Origin: Mumia sp. zg.B17
GTDB lineage: Bacteria > Actinomycetota > Actinomycetes > Propionibacteriales > Nocardioidaceae
Direction of reading: 5' to 3'
DNA length: 64,000 bases
Assembly: GCF_019550915.1 (NCBI RefSeq)
Contig: NZ_JAHWCI010000003.1
Span: 1-64,000 of the forward strand
The position numbers and the translations under genes are program-made. Positions 30,887 through 38,660 of this stretch are shown here, in pieces (the stretch's first letter is position 1; each line of letters opens with the position of its first letter). The notes below the pieces were generated by a model that saw nothing but the letters and a program-made list of their open reading frames with translations, searched no databases and was not told the DNA's origin.

Positions 30887-32416
30887 ATGTCGCAGGAGGG
30901 GCGTACGGTGTTGTACACCGATGTCACGAGAGGACCGGCGATGAACGACGGCTTCCCCACTGTCGTGTACAGCGATGTACACGACAAGGACCGCATCTCC
31001 CGCGCACGCGCCGCCGGGCGGCTGGTCAAGGTCGGATCCGGCGTGTACGTCAGCGACCTGAGCAAGCCAGCCGAGGACGTCGTGCGCGAGCGGCTGTGGG
31101 AGATCGTCGCCCACAAGCTGCCCGGCGCCGTCATCACCGACCGCTCGGCACGTCACGGAGGCGTGGCGGTGGACGGGTTCCTCTTCGTGACGCATCGCCG
31201 GACGCGGCCTCTGAAGCTTGCCGGCGTGGTGGTCGAGCCGCGCCACGGAAGCGGGCCGATGCCCGGTGACATCGCGCTGCCCGACGGCCTGTGGCTCGCC
31301 GGCCCGGCCCGAAGCCTCCTCGAGAACCTGGCACCGACCCGGCCGGCGTCAGGCAGGCCACCGCGGACACTCACGCGCGCGCAGGTCGAGCTGTGGATCG
31401 ATGACCTCTGCCGAGACCGGGGCGAGGACGGCCTGAACGAGATCCGCGAGCAGGCCCGCGAGCTGGCGCCATTCCTCGGTCGACTGGCGGAGTGCGACCT
31501 GTTGAACCGTCTGGTCGGGGCGTCCATGAACACTCACCCGACGGCGATCCTGCAGACGCCGGAGCTGATCGGGCGCGCCGCCGGCCAGGCGTTCGACCGT
31601 CGTCGCGTGGACATCTTCGGCCGTCTCGTCGACTACCTCGACGGCCAACCGCCCGACCTCGTCACCGCCATGCCCGCCGACCGCGGCCGGCGGACGCTGC
31701 TGCCCTTCTACGAGGCCTACTTCTCGAACTACATCGAGGGCACGGAGTTCACCCTCGACGAGGCAGCCGACATCATCTTCGACGACGTGGTCCCTGAGCA
31801 GCGCCCCGAGGACGCCCACGACATCCTGGGCACCTATCGTCTGACGTCGTCCGATGCCGAGATGCGTCGCAGGCCCGCCACCGACCAGGAGCTCCTCACC
31901 CTCCTCCGGGAACGCCACGCCGTGCTGATGGGCGGCCGTCCGCTGGTGGGGCCGGGGAAGTTCAAGACGCAGGCGAACCGTGCCGGGGAGACGCACTTCG
32001 TCGCACCGGAGCTGGTCGAGGGCACGCTGCGGCGGGGGTACGAGGTCGGATCACGCCTGGTGTCGCCGTGGGCGCGCGCTGTCTACGTGATGTTCATGGT
32101 CAGCGAGGTCCATCCCTTCGCCGACGGCAACGGCCGCATCGCGCGGGTGATGATGAACGCCGAGCTCCACGGCTCAGGAGAGGTCCGGATCGTCATCCCG
32201 ACCGTCTATCGGCTGAACTACCTCTCCGCACTCAAGGGCGCCACGCACAACGAGAACTTCGCCGGCCTGTACGCCGCGCTGAGCTTCGCGCGGAAGTGGA
32301 CCGCCCGCGTCGACTTCACCAGCAGATGGACGGCCGAGGGCGACCTCGAACGGACGCACGCCCTCCGCGATGCGATGACCGCCGAGGACGCCGGGATCCG
32401 CCTCACCCTGCCGTAG
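30887..32416 (+). CDS. Fic-domain protein with N-terminal AbiEi-like antitoxin domain
   Basis: 509 residues. The N-terminal ~150 residues look like an AbiEi (type IV antitoxin) winged helix with its following domain: AAGRLVKVGSGVYVS, GAVITDRSARHGGVAVDG and LAGPARSLLENLAP. The C-terminal part is a Fic enzyme with the complete active-site loop HPFADGNGRIAR (His near 409), expected to attach AMP or a similar group to a target protein. An S-x-x-x-E-G helix (SNYIEG, about 280-285) is the class II autoinhibitory motif. ATG 30941 is an alternative start. Probably a self-contained toxin/antitoxin-like unit or autoregulated modifier. Confidence 0.85.
   Translation: MSQEGRTVLYTDVTRGPAMNDGFPTVVYSDVHDKDRISRARAAGRLVKVGSGVYVSDLSKPAEDVVRERLWEIVAHKLPGAVITDRSARHGGVAVDGFLFVTHRRTRPLKLAGVVVEPRHGSGPMPGDIALPDGLWLAGPARSLLENLAPTRPASGRPPRTLTRAQVELWIDDLCRDRGEDGLNEIREQARELAPFLGRLAECDLLNRLVGASMNTHPTAILQTPELIGRAAGQAFDRRRVDIFGRLVDYLDGQPPDLVTAMPADRGRRTLLPFYEAYFSNYIEGTEFTLDEAADIIFDDVVPEQRPEDAHDILGTYRLTSSDAEMRRRPATDQELLTLLRERHAVLMGGRPLVGPGKFKTQANRAGETHFVAPELVEGTLRRGYEVGSRLVSPWARAVYVMFMVSEVHPFADGNGRIARVMMNAELHGSGEVRIVIPTVYRLNYLSALKGATHNENFAGLYAALSFARKWTARVDFTSRWTAEGDLERTHALRDAMTAEDAGIRLTLP
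30906..30986. promoter_or_regulatory. Paired inverted repeats at the start of the AbiEi-Fic gene
   Basis: CGGTGT-3-ACACCG (30906-30920) and TGTCGTGTAC-6-GTACACGACA (30961-30986, ten-base arms) each contain TGTACA followed by CGATGT. One lies around the first ATG region and one just inside the gene. They are candidate autoregulatory sites for the N-terminal winged helix. Confidence 0.5.
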
Positions 32417-32424
32417 ACGTCCCC

Positions 32425-32796
32425 TCACCCCGCGTCGAGCGGCGGCGCCCATCCTGGTCGGCGGATGAGACAGAACGGGTGACCAGCCGGGTCGGCGTAG
32501 ACGTCGTCCTCCAGGTGGTGCGCCCCCAGGGCGACGACACGCGCGCCCGCGGCAGCGACGTCCTCCACCATGACGTCCACGTGCATCTGCTGCGGGACGG
32601 CAGGGTCCGGCCAGGTCGGGTCCGGCAGGTCCGCCGCGCGCTGGAACGCCATGCCCGATGTCTCCTCGTCCGCGGACACGACGACGAAGTCACCGTCGTC
32701 GTAGGTCACTGGGTCGCCGAGCACGGCAGACCAGAACGCCGCCGCGACCTGCGGGTCGGTGGCGTCGATCACCAGATGGTGCCGTCGGCCGATCAC
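32425..32796 (-). CDS. VOC (glyoxalase/bleomycin-resistance fold) protein
   Basis: 123 residues with the beta-alpha-beta-beta-beta vicinal oxygen chelate module duplicated: HHLVIDATDPQVAAAFWSAV, then QMHVDVMVEDVAAAGARVV and VYADPAGHPFCLIRRP. Function is not assigned; members range from isomerases to antibiotic-binding proteins. GTG 32796 is supported by a leaderless -10. Convergent with the Fic gene (8-base gap). Confidence 0.82.
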   Translation of the reverse strand: MIGRRHHLVIDATDPQVAAAFWSAVLGDPVTYDDGDFVVVSADEETSGMAFQRAADLPDPTWPDPAVPQQMHVDVMVEDVAAAGARVVALGAHHLEDDVYADPAGHPFCLIRRPGWAPPLDAG

Positions 32797-32802
32797 ACCA
32801 GC

Positions 32803-32808
32803 AGCCTA
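32803..32808 (-). promoter_or_regulatory. -10 box of the VOC gene (leaderless)
   Basis: TAGGCT lies six bases before the GTG at 32796. Confidence 0.55.
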
Positions 32809-32903
32809 AGCCCGCCGCGGCGTCGTGCGGAGGACGTGGGAAGCAGCCGCATTCGGGTACCACCGCAGGAACGGACGATCCCGAGCCGACCTGGGAGGTT
32901 GCC

Positions 32904-33638
32904 ATGCACACCCTCGACATCGTGCCAGGCGTGCACCGCCTGGCGCGCGGCTCCACGGCCTGCTACCTCGTGGAGACCGACGACCAGATCCTGCTGGTCG
33001 ACGCCGGGCTGCCAGCCTTCTGGTCCGATCTTGCCGAGGCGCTGAAGGCCCTGGGCCGGACCCCCGACGACGTGCGGCACGTCCTCCTGACGCACGGCCA
33101 CTTCGACCACGTGGGCATCGCCCGCAGGCTCGAGAAGTCCGGCGCGCAGGTCTGGGTGCACCGCGGAGACCAGCGGATCGCCGAGCACCCCTACCGGTAC
33201 GAGCCGGGACGGCCACGCCTCACCTACCCGATCCGTCACCCCCGCTCGCTCCCCCACCTGGCGTCGCTGGTGGGCGCAGGGGCGCTGTGGGTGCAGGGCG
33301 TGCACGCACCGTGGGTCTACGACGACCCCATGCCGTTCGGGGACGTCCTCACGATCGTGCCGACGCCGGGGCACACCGACGGGCACGTCGCGATCGTCCT
33401 CCCCGACCACGACGCGGTGATCACCGGCGACGCGCTCGTGACGCTCGACCCGTACACCGGCAGGACCGGTCCTTGCATCGTCGCCCAGGCCGGAACTCAC
33501 GACGCCGAGCAGGCGCTGCAGTCGCTCGACGCGATCGGCGCGAGTGGGATGCGTACGGTGCTGCCGGGACACGGGGAGGTCTGGCGTGACGGCGCAGAGG
33601 CGGCAGCCTGGAAGGCACGTCTGCGACCGGTTCCCTGA
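32904..33638 (+). CDS. Metallo-beta-lactamase-fold hydrolase
   Basis: 244 residues with the binuclear zinc motif THGHFDH (63-69), a second His in TPGHTDGHVA, Asp in AVITGDALV and a terminal His in VLPGHGEVW. This is the glyoxalase II/RNase-Z-like MBL layout; the substrate is unknown. GGGAGG precedes the ATG at 32904. A GC-rich hairpin between it and the next convergent gene may terminate both. Confidence 0.87.
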   Translation: MHTLDIVPGVHRLARGSTACYLVETDDQILLVDAGLPAFWSDLAEALKALGRTPDDVRHVLLTHGHFDHVGIARRLEKSGAQVWVHRGDQRIAEHPYRYEPGRPRLTYPIRHPRSLPHLASLVGAGALWVQGVHAPWVYDDPMPFGDVLTIVPTPGHTDGHVAIVLPDHDAVITGDALVTLDPYTGRTGPCIVAQAGTHDAEQALQSLDAIGASGMRTVLPGHGEVWRDGAEAAAWKARLRPVP

Positions 33639-33640
33639 AC

Positions 33641-33663
33641 CACGCCACGCCACGCCACGCCAC
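33641..33663. repeat. CACGC pentamer repeat
   Basis: Four tandem CACGC units plus CAC directly after the MBL stop codon. A simple repeat likely to vary by slippage. Confidence 0.7.
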
Positions 33664-33672
33664 CGCGATCGC

Positions 33673-33706
33673 CAGGTCGTGCGACGCACTCGCGCCGCAC
33701 GACCTG
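33673..33706. terminator. Bidirectional hairpin between convergent genes
   Basis: Eleven-base perfect arms (33673-33683, 33696-33706), 12-base loop, placed between the MBL gene and the DUF4878-like gene. It has no U tract on either strand. Confidence 0.5.
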
Positions 33707-33710
33707 CGTG

Positions 33711-34517
33711 TCAGGGGGTGGGCGGCGTGACGAGGTTCAGGTCAGGGATGTCAGGCACGTCCGGCATCTCCGGCCTGCTTCCCGCGTCCATGGCGATGTC
33801 GTCGACCTTCCAGGTCGAGCCGTCCTTGACGAGCTGGAGCGTCTGGTCGACGGGCGTGCCGGCCAGCGTGAGCGCGACCGCCACCGTGGCCTTGTCGCCG
33901 TCGATCGTGGTGTCCTTGACGTCGAACGTCGCTGCCTGGAGCGCGTCGAGCATGCCGCCCTCGCCGTCGCCCTCCTTCTCGAGCGCCTTCTTGCACTTGT
34001 CGGCGCCCTCCCCGTCGCGGAAGTTGTCGGTCGTCACGGCGACGATCGCGTCGCAGTCACGGTCCTTGATGGCGTCGATGAAGCTCTGCGTGGCATCCTC
34101 CGGCGTCGACGCGCTGGCGCCTCCACCACCGTCTCGCATCAGGAAGAACGCGACGCCGATGATTGCGGCGACAGCGACCACGCCGCCGATGACGGCGATG
34201 AGCCTGCCGGTGCCCTTCTTGCCGCCCTGCGGCGCGTTGGGCGGGAGGTACTGCGGCTGCTGACCGTAGGGCGACTGGCCCTGGCCGTACGGCGCCTGCC
34301 CCTGGTAGGACTGCTGGCCCTGGCCGTACTGCTGCTGGCCGTAGGTCGGTTGCTGGTGCGGCGGCTGCTGACCGTAGGTGGGCTGCTGGCCGTACGGCTG
34401 CTGGGGTTGACCGTACGGGGGCTGCTGACCGTACGGGGGCTGTCCCTGCGGCGGCTGCTGGGGGTACGGGGGCTGCGGGCCGTCGTTGGACGGCGGGCCG
34501 GACCACTGATCGCTCAC
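33711..34517 (-). CDS. DUF4878-like membrane-anchored protein with PYGQ-rich N-terminus
   Basis: 268 residues. Residues 15-95 are a low-complexity Pro/Tyr/Gly/Gln tract with repeats such as PPYGQQPPYGQ. A single membrane helix (about 105-127, LIAVIGGVVAVAAIIGVAFF) follows, then an extracytoplasmic domain of about 135 residues with TPEDATQSFIDAIKDRDCDA and GSTWKVDDI, like DUF4878/lumazine-binding-fold proteins. The N-terminal tract would be cytoplasmic. Function is unknown. GTG start with a leaderless -10. Confidence 0.78.
   Translation of the reverse strand: MSDQWSGPPSNDGPQPPYPQQPPQGQPPYGQQPPYGQPQQPYGQQPTYGQQPPHQQPTYGQQQYGQGQQSYQGQAPYGQGQSPYGQQPQYLPPNAPQGGKKGTGRLIAVIGGVVAVAAIIGVAFFLMRDGGGGASASTPEDATQSFIDAIKDRDCDAIVAVTTDNFRDGEGADKCKKALEKEGDGEGGMLDALQAATFDVKDTTIDGDKATVAVALTLAGTPVDQTLQLVKDGSTWKVDDIAMDAGSRPEMPDVPDIPDLNLVTPPTP
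34240..34480. repeat. Imperfect PYGQ-coding tandem repeats
   Basis: Irregular repeats of CTGCTGaccGTACGG type (minus strand PYGQQ codons) within the DUF4878-like gene. Slippage-prone. Confidence 0.6.
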
Positions 34518-34523
34518 GGCGAT

Positions 34524-34529
34524 ACCGTA
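34524..34529 (-). promoter_or_regulatory. -10 box of the DUF4878-like gene (leaderless)
   Basis: TACGGT lies six bases before the GTG at 34517. Confidence 0.6.
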
Positions 34530-34571
34530 CGCGATCGGAAGGCCAGGCGGACCCGCTTCTCGGCGGCGCTC

Positions 34572-36032
34572 TCAGGCTCGGCGCACCATCGACGGAAGGC
34601 CTCCCACGGCGGCGACGCCGAGGGCCGAACGCGGCTCGTACCCGACCCTCCACAGGCCACCGTGCGCTGCTCCGTCGGTGAACAGCTGCTCGGGATGCTC
34701 GCGCGCTTCGGTCGCCGCGTGGAGGTCGTGGACGAGGAGTGCCGCCATCAGCACGCGGGTGGTCGCCGGCTCGAAGATCTCCACGCCGAAGTGCCGTGCG
34801 CCGCCGTAGGCGGCTGCGAGCAACCGGTTCTTTGTCACCGACCGTGTCCACGTCGCCGGGGCGACGTTGAAGGACACCCGCTGGCCGCAGTCCTCGGCGA
34901 CGACGCCGCGCCACCGCTGGATCCGCTTCGCCATCGCGTAGTTGGGGCCCTGTTGCGGGACGAGGATGTCGGCCACGCCGGTGCCGTCGGGAAGGACGGT
35001 GGAGTAGTTGGGCACGAAGAGCCTTCCTCGGCTCACGACGCGCAACGGGGCCTGCAACCATCGGACGGGCCCGCGGTCCTGGTACGCGCGAGCGCTCGCC
35101 TGGACGACGTCCCGGGGGACGACGAACGCGTCCGTCGGCGTCGCCAGATAGGCGAGGGCGGTGTCCGGGTCGTCGTCGGTGAGCCGCGTCGCGACGACGT
35201 CGGCCGCCGCGGTGACGGCGACGTGGGCACCCCCGTCGGCGTAGGCGTACATGCCGACGACCAGCGCACTGCCCGCCGCCCGGGTCCGGAGCCAGGCCAG
35301 CACGTCTCCGGTCTGCGTGACCAGGTCCGCGCCCGGCGCACCGTCCGGCCCCACCGGGTGCGCGACCGTCCCGGCCCCGCTCTCGGCCAGGGAGCGGACC
35401 CGGTCCCAGATGGACGGTGACGACCTGTCGACGGCGAGGACGTCGGCGCCCCATGCCGCCAACGGCTCCAAGGGGCCCATCTCCGCGCCGGCGCCGAGCA
35501 GGGCCACCCGGCGTCCTGGGAGCGACAACCACTCCGGATGGGCGATCACCTGCTCGATCGCGGTCACGAAGGACTCCTCGACCACGCCCGCGTCACGCCA
35601 TCGCCGGAGCTGCTCTCGCAGCCGGTCCCCGTGCAGGCTCGACCCGCCGTACGGGACGGCGAGCTCGCGCACCGGCGAGGAGGTGCCGCGCACGACCTCG
35701 GTCGCCAACGGCGTCGCGCGCGGCTCTGGGCCCCACTCCTCCAGCGGGACGTCACCGGAGGGGGCGGCGGCCACCATCCGGCCGCGCATCGAGGCCACTC
35801 CCCCGTGCGCCAGGGCGAGCGCTGCCTTCGACGACTCGGCCGAGGCCGCCGTCACGCGTCCGACGAGTGGCACGTAGTCGGAGCGCCACGAGTGCGCCGA
35901 TTCGATGTCCGCGGCGAGCTCGGGGTCGATCTCGCGCGCAGCGTCGGCGAGGATCGCCCGGACCGTCGGGGTGGTCGGGCGGCGGCCGTCCACGGAGGGG
36001 AACGTGATCTCGGTCTGAGGGTGGGAGTGCAC
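34572..36032 (-). CDS. Conserved actinobacterial protein with Rossmann-like motif, function unknown
   Basis: 486 residues from the GTG at 36032. The family was not recognised with confidence. The N-terminus has HPQTEITFPSVDGRRPTTPT; a nucleotide-binding-like loop VALLGAGAEMGPLEPLAAWG (about residue 180) with the following acidic strand DVLAVDRS recalls a dinucleotide or SAM-binding Rossmann fold; the C-terminal half is rich in Tyr/Trp motifs such as LVPQQGPNYAMAKRIQRWRG. No membrane segment. ATG 36059 would add nine residues; the GTG is preferred because GATACT lies six bases upstream. Confidence 0.7.
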   Translation of the reverse strand: MHSHPQTEITFPSVDGRRPTTPTVRAILADAAREIDPELAADIESAHSWRSDYVPLVGRVTAASAESSKAALALAHGGVASMRGRMVAAAPSGDVPLEEWGPEPRATPLATEVVRGTSSPVRELAVPYGGSSLHGDRLREQLRRWRDAGVVEESFVTAIEQVIAHPEWLSLPGRRVALLGAGAEMGPLEPLAAWGADVLAVDRSSPSIWDRVRSLAESGAGTVAHPVGPDGAPGADLVTQTGDVLAWLRTRAAGSALVVGMYAYADGGAHVAVTAAADVVATRLTDDDPDTALAYLATPTDAFVVPRDVVQASARAYQDRGPVRWLQAPLRVVSRGRLFVPNYSTVLPDGTGVADILVPQQGPNYAMAKRIQRWRGVVAEDCGQRVSFNVAPATWTRSVTKNRLLAAAYGGARHFGVEIFEPATTRVLMAALLVHDLHAATEAREHPEQLFTDGAAHGGLWRVGYEPRSALGVAAVGGLPSMVRRA

Positions 36033-36038
36033 ACCCCC

Positions 36039-36044
36039 AGTATC
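36039..36044 (-). promoter_or_regulatory. -10 box of the 486-residue orphan gene (leaderless)
   Basis: GATACT lies six bases before the GTG at 36032. Confidence 0.45.
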
Positions 36045-36149
36045 CGAGGATCCCCTCATGTTTTGTCCAGTGCCCCCCCGGACAACGTCGGCGAGGACCC
36101 CGATCCCGTCGCTGATGACACCCGGCGCAGGGGCCGCGTACCCGAGCAG

Positions 36150-37262
36150 TCAGCGCCTTCTGGGCGCACGCAGCGGCGGGATGGGCGAGGCGACCTCCTC
36201 GGACTCCGGCACGGGCAGGACCCCGAGGATGCGGCGAAGGCTCACCACGACGGCGGCTCCCGGGAAGGAGGTCTCGCCGTGGTCCGCCGTGTCGCGCACG
36301 AGCACCGAGAGTCTCTCGACGCCCACCGCCAACGGCTGGACGTCGCTGCCCTGGATCGGTTCGTCTCCGACCAGCCTGCGGACGACCGACGCCAGCTCGT
36401 CGAGAGTGTCCGCCACGCTCTGCGCCGCCTCTCCGCCGAGGCGCAGCCACGGGCGCGGCGACGCTTGGACCTCGCCGAGCATGTACGTCAGGTTCTCCAC
36501 CAGCGCCGCGACCCGCTCGACGACCTCGGCGTCGGCCCGTCGACGCCCGACATGGTCGCGCCACCGGCGGGCACGAAGGTTGCCCCGAAGAGAGTCGTCG
36601 AGCGCGAGAAAGCTCTCGCGCAGCCGGAGCGCGTCCGGGAACACCTCACGGGCCACCTCCAGCCAGGCCTGCTCAGGGTCGGCGGTCTGCCCCCGCAGGA
36701 CCTTCGCCATCCCCTCGAGCTGCTCCGAGACGTCGGCGGCGACAGAGTCGAGGTGACGCCGCGCGATCCGCGCGGGGATAGGTGGCAGCGCGAGGGTGAG
36801 GGCCAGTCCGACCGCTGCCCCCAGGGAGACCTGACCAACGAGTCCCGAGACGAAGTCGGACGTGTCGATGTTGCCCAGGATGTAGGTGAACAGTGCTGCC
36901 GTGATGACCCAGCTGCGTCCGTCGCCCAGGCGGTCCCAGCCGGCGAGGATCACGGCGACCAGGACGAGCAGGCCGATGGCCGCCCAGCCCGGCACCGGGA
37001 GCACGTGGAACACGGCGCCGACGCCGGCGCCCATGACCAGAGCGACGAAGATCTGCGCCGACTCCCGCACCGAGCCGGCCACGCTCGGGTGGACGGCGAG
37101 CACCGCACCCATGGGGGCGTAGTAGGCGTAGTCGCCGATCGGGCTCGGCAGGAGGTTGCCGAGCTGCCACGCCACCGCCGCCGCGATCGCGGCCTTGACG
37201 GCGATGTGCAGACGGGACCCGAGAAGTGGGTCGGTGCTCGCCGTCGAACGCGTGAAACCCAT
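36150..37262 (-). CDS. FUSC-family (aromatic acid exporter-like) membrane protein
   Basis: 370 residues. The N-terminal half has about six membrane helices with AYYAPMGAVLAVHPSVAGSV, a signature of FUSC/ArAE proteins; the C-terminal half is a cytoplasmic helical domain. Family members export aromatic or other organic acids; the substrate here is unknown. The ATG is supported by a -10 seven bases upstream. Confidence 0.82.
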   Translation of the reverse strand: MGFTRSTASTDPLLGSRLHIAVKAAIAAAVAWQLGNLLPSPIGDYAYYAPMGAVLAVHPSVAGSVRESAQIFVALVMGAGVGAVFHVLPVPGWAAIGLLVLVAVILAGWDRLGDGRSWVITAALFTYILGNIDTSDFVSGLVGQVSLGAAVGLALTLALPPIPARIARRHLDSVAADVSEQLEGMAKVLRGQTADPEQAWLEVAREVFPDALRLRESFLALDDSLRGNLRARRWRDHVGRRRADAEVVERVAALVENLTYMLGEVQASPRPWLRLGGEAAQSVADTLDELASVVRRLVGDEPIQGSDVQPLAVGVERLSVLVRDTADHGETSFPGAAVVVSLRRILGVLPVPESEEVASPIPPLRAPRRR

Positions 37263-37269
37263 TCGGACG

Positions 37270-37275
37270 AGGCTA
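37270..37275 (-). promoter_or_regulatory. -10 box of the FUSC gene (leaderless)
   Basis: TAGCCT lies seven bases before the ATG at 37262. Confidence 0.45.
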
Positions 37276-37292
37276 GCCGGGGGGTGGTGAGA

Positions 37293-37754
37293 TCAACGGG
37301 TCGGCGACGCGTCGTCTCCGCGGTCTCCGCGCGCCCGGTGCTCGGCGGCACCGGCCATCGTCGCGGCCTCGCGGTCGACCAGTGCCCGGTAGTGGGCCCC
37401 TCCCATCGCCGCCACCAGCCGCGACAGCGGCCCGGACTGCTCCATCGCGAGCTCGAGCCGCGAGGTCCCCTGGCCTCTCGGCACCACCCGGTGGATGCCG
37501 TCGGTCCTGATGCCGAGGACCGACGACCGCCAGGTGAAGGCCGTGCCGTCCTCGACCTCGGTCACGGTCCAGCTCATCGAGCGGATGCCTGGCTGCCGTA
37601 CGACGTAGCGCTGACCGACGACCAGCTCGCCGTCTCCCACCGGGGCCACCTTGATGAAGCTGTCCGAGATCAGCGGCCACTGCGACGGATCGGCGACGAC
37701 CGACCACAGGACCTCGGCGGGCGCCTCGACGTCCACCTGCACGTCGTACCTCAC
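37293..37754 (-). CDS. SRPBCC (START/polyketide-cyclase fold) protein
   Basis: 153 residues of the helix-grip fold, with the characteristic N-terminus RYDVQVDVEAPAEVLWSVVA and a C-terminal amphipathic helix. The family binds hydrophobic ligands; the role is unknown. GTG 37754 overlaps the DoxX-like stop by four bases (GTGA). Third gene of a CGNR-DoxX-SRPBCC operon. Confidence 0.8.
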   Translation of the reverse strand: MRYDVQVDVEAPAEVLWSVVADPSQWPLISDSFIKVAPVGDGELVVGQRYVVRQPGIRSMSWTVTEVEDGTAFTWRSSVLGIRTDGIHRVVPRGQGTSRLELAMEQSGPLSRLVAAMGGAHYRALVDREAATMAGAAEHRARGDRGDDASPTR

Positions 37755-38107
37755 GCGAACGACCACCACGCCACGCCGACGCAGATCACGAGCATCCCCA
37801 CGGCGTTGAGGAAGAGGTTGCGACCGAGGTCGTGGGCGCGGATGTGCGCCGTGATCGCGGCGAGGAAGTAGCCCACGAGCGCCAGCGTCGTCACCAGCCC
37901 GAGGTAGGGGATCCAGATCCCGGCGATGAGACCGGCGGCCGCGGCGAGCTTGAGCGGCGTCAGCACCGGCCACCAGCGGCGCGGGAAACGGACGTCGGCG
38001 AGGCAATCGCGCACGAAGGCCAACGGCTTCACGCAGAAGACGGCGTCCGCGAGCTGGATAACAGCCAGCACGACCACGGGCCATACGGGGTCAGGAAGGG
38101 CACTCAT
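37751..38107 (-). CDS. DoxX-like four-helix membrane protein
   Basis: 118 residues with four membrane helices: VWPVVVLAVIQLADAVFCVK, TPLKLAAAAGLIAGIW, LGLVTTLALVGYFLAAITAH and NAVGMLVICVGVAWW. The KLAAAAGLIAG helix is typical of DoxX/DoxD-like proteins, often tied to redox or thiol homeostasis. The ATG overlaps the CGNR gene stop (ATGA). Coupled to SRPBCC downstream. Confidence 0.78.
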   Translation of the reverse strand: MSALPDPVWPVVVLAVIQLADAVFCVKPLAFVRDCLADVRFPRRWWPVLTPLKLAAAAGLIAGIWIPYLGLVTTLALVGYFLAAITAHIRAHDLGRNLFLNAVGMLVICVGVAWWSFA

Positions 38108-38613
38108 GCCCGCTCCTCTCTCTGACGTCTGCGGTAGGCGGCCACGCGGGCACGACCTGAGCAATAGTCCGAACAGTATCGCCGCGGGCGACCACGGGGA
38201 CCGTCGATCCACACGTCGACACACTCATCGTCAGCACAGGTGCCGATCGCGTCGGCACCACGGTCGGCGAGCACGTCGCGGATGGTGCGCAGAGCGGCCA
38301 CCAGCAGGCGGTCGGCGGGGCGGGCGGCGACCCAGCGGTCCTCGACGCGCCCGTCGCTGAGGCCGAGGCGGACCGATGCGCCGGCGTCGGTGAGCAGACG
38401 GTCGAGCCGACGCACCCGCTCGTCGGGTGTGCCGGCAGCGAAGACGGGCTGGAGGAGGTCGGCCGTACGGACGAGGTCGGCGTGGCCGGCCCCCGACCAT
38501 CCGAGCTCGGATGCGTCGGGGAACGGCTGCTCAGACTCGCCCGCCTCGGCGCGGGCCGCCGTGCCCCACTCGTTGACGAGCATGGCGACGGACTCGGGTG
38601 CGAGGGTGAGCAC
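38104..38613 (-). CDS. CGNR-type zinc-finger regulator (ABATE domain)
   Basis: 169 residues. The N-terminal ABATE-like domain (about 10-115) is followed by a zinc finger with Cys126, Cys131, Cys147 and Cys151. The usual signature CGNR is CSGR here (RYCSDYCSGRARVAAYRRR), but the basic DNA-binding tail is kept. Probably a transcription regulator, perhaps of its own operon or the divergent LysE gene. GTG start with a leaderless -10. Confidence 0.8.
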   Translation of the reverse strand: MLTLAPESVAMLVNEWGTAARAEAGESEQPFPDASELGWSGAGHADLVRTADLLQPVFAAGTPDERVRRLDRLLTDAGASVRLGLSDGRVEDRWVAARPADRLLVAALRTIRDVLADRGADAIGTCADDECVDVWIDGPRGRPRRYCSDYCSGRARVAAYRRRQREERA

Positions 38614-38619
38614 CCGAAA

Positions 38620-38654
38620 ACCGTAACAGAAATGTCGCCCATTAGCGTTACGGT
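38620..38654. promoter_or_regulatory. Mirror-image promoters of CGNR operon and LysE operon
   Basis: ACCGTAAC (38620-38627) and GTTACGGT (38647-38654) are exact inverted copies, 19 bases apart. Each contains TACGGT placed six bases before a start codon: minus-strand GTG 38613 and plus-strand ATG 38661. They are thus both divergent -10 boxes and a possible operator for the CGNR regulator. Confidence 0.6.
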
Positions 38655-38660
38655 AAGGAG

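Noticed and set aside
33641-33663. CRISPR or transposon end at CACGC repeats
   Set aside because: A five-base simple repeat with no flanking duplications or transposase gene.
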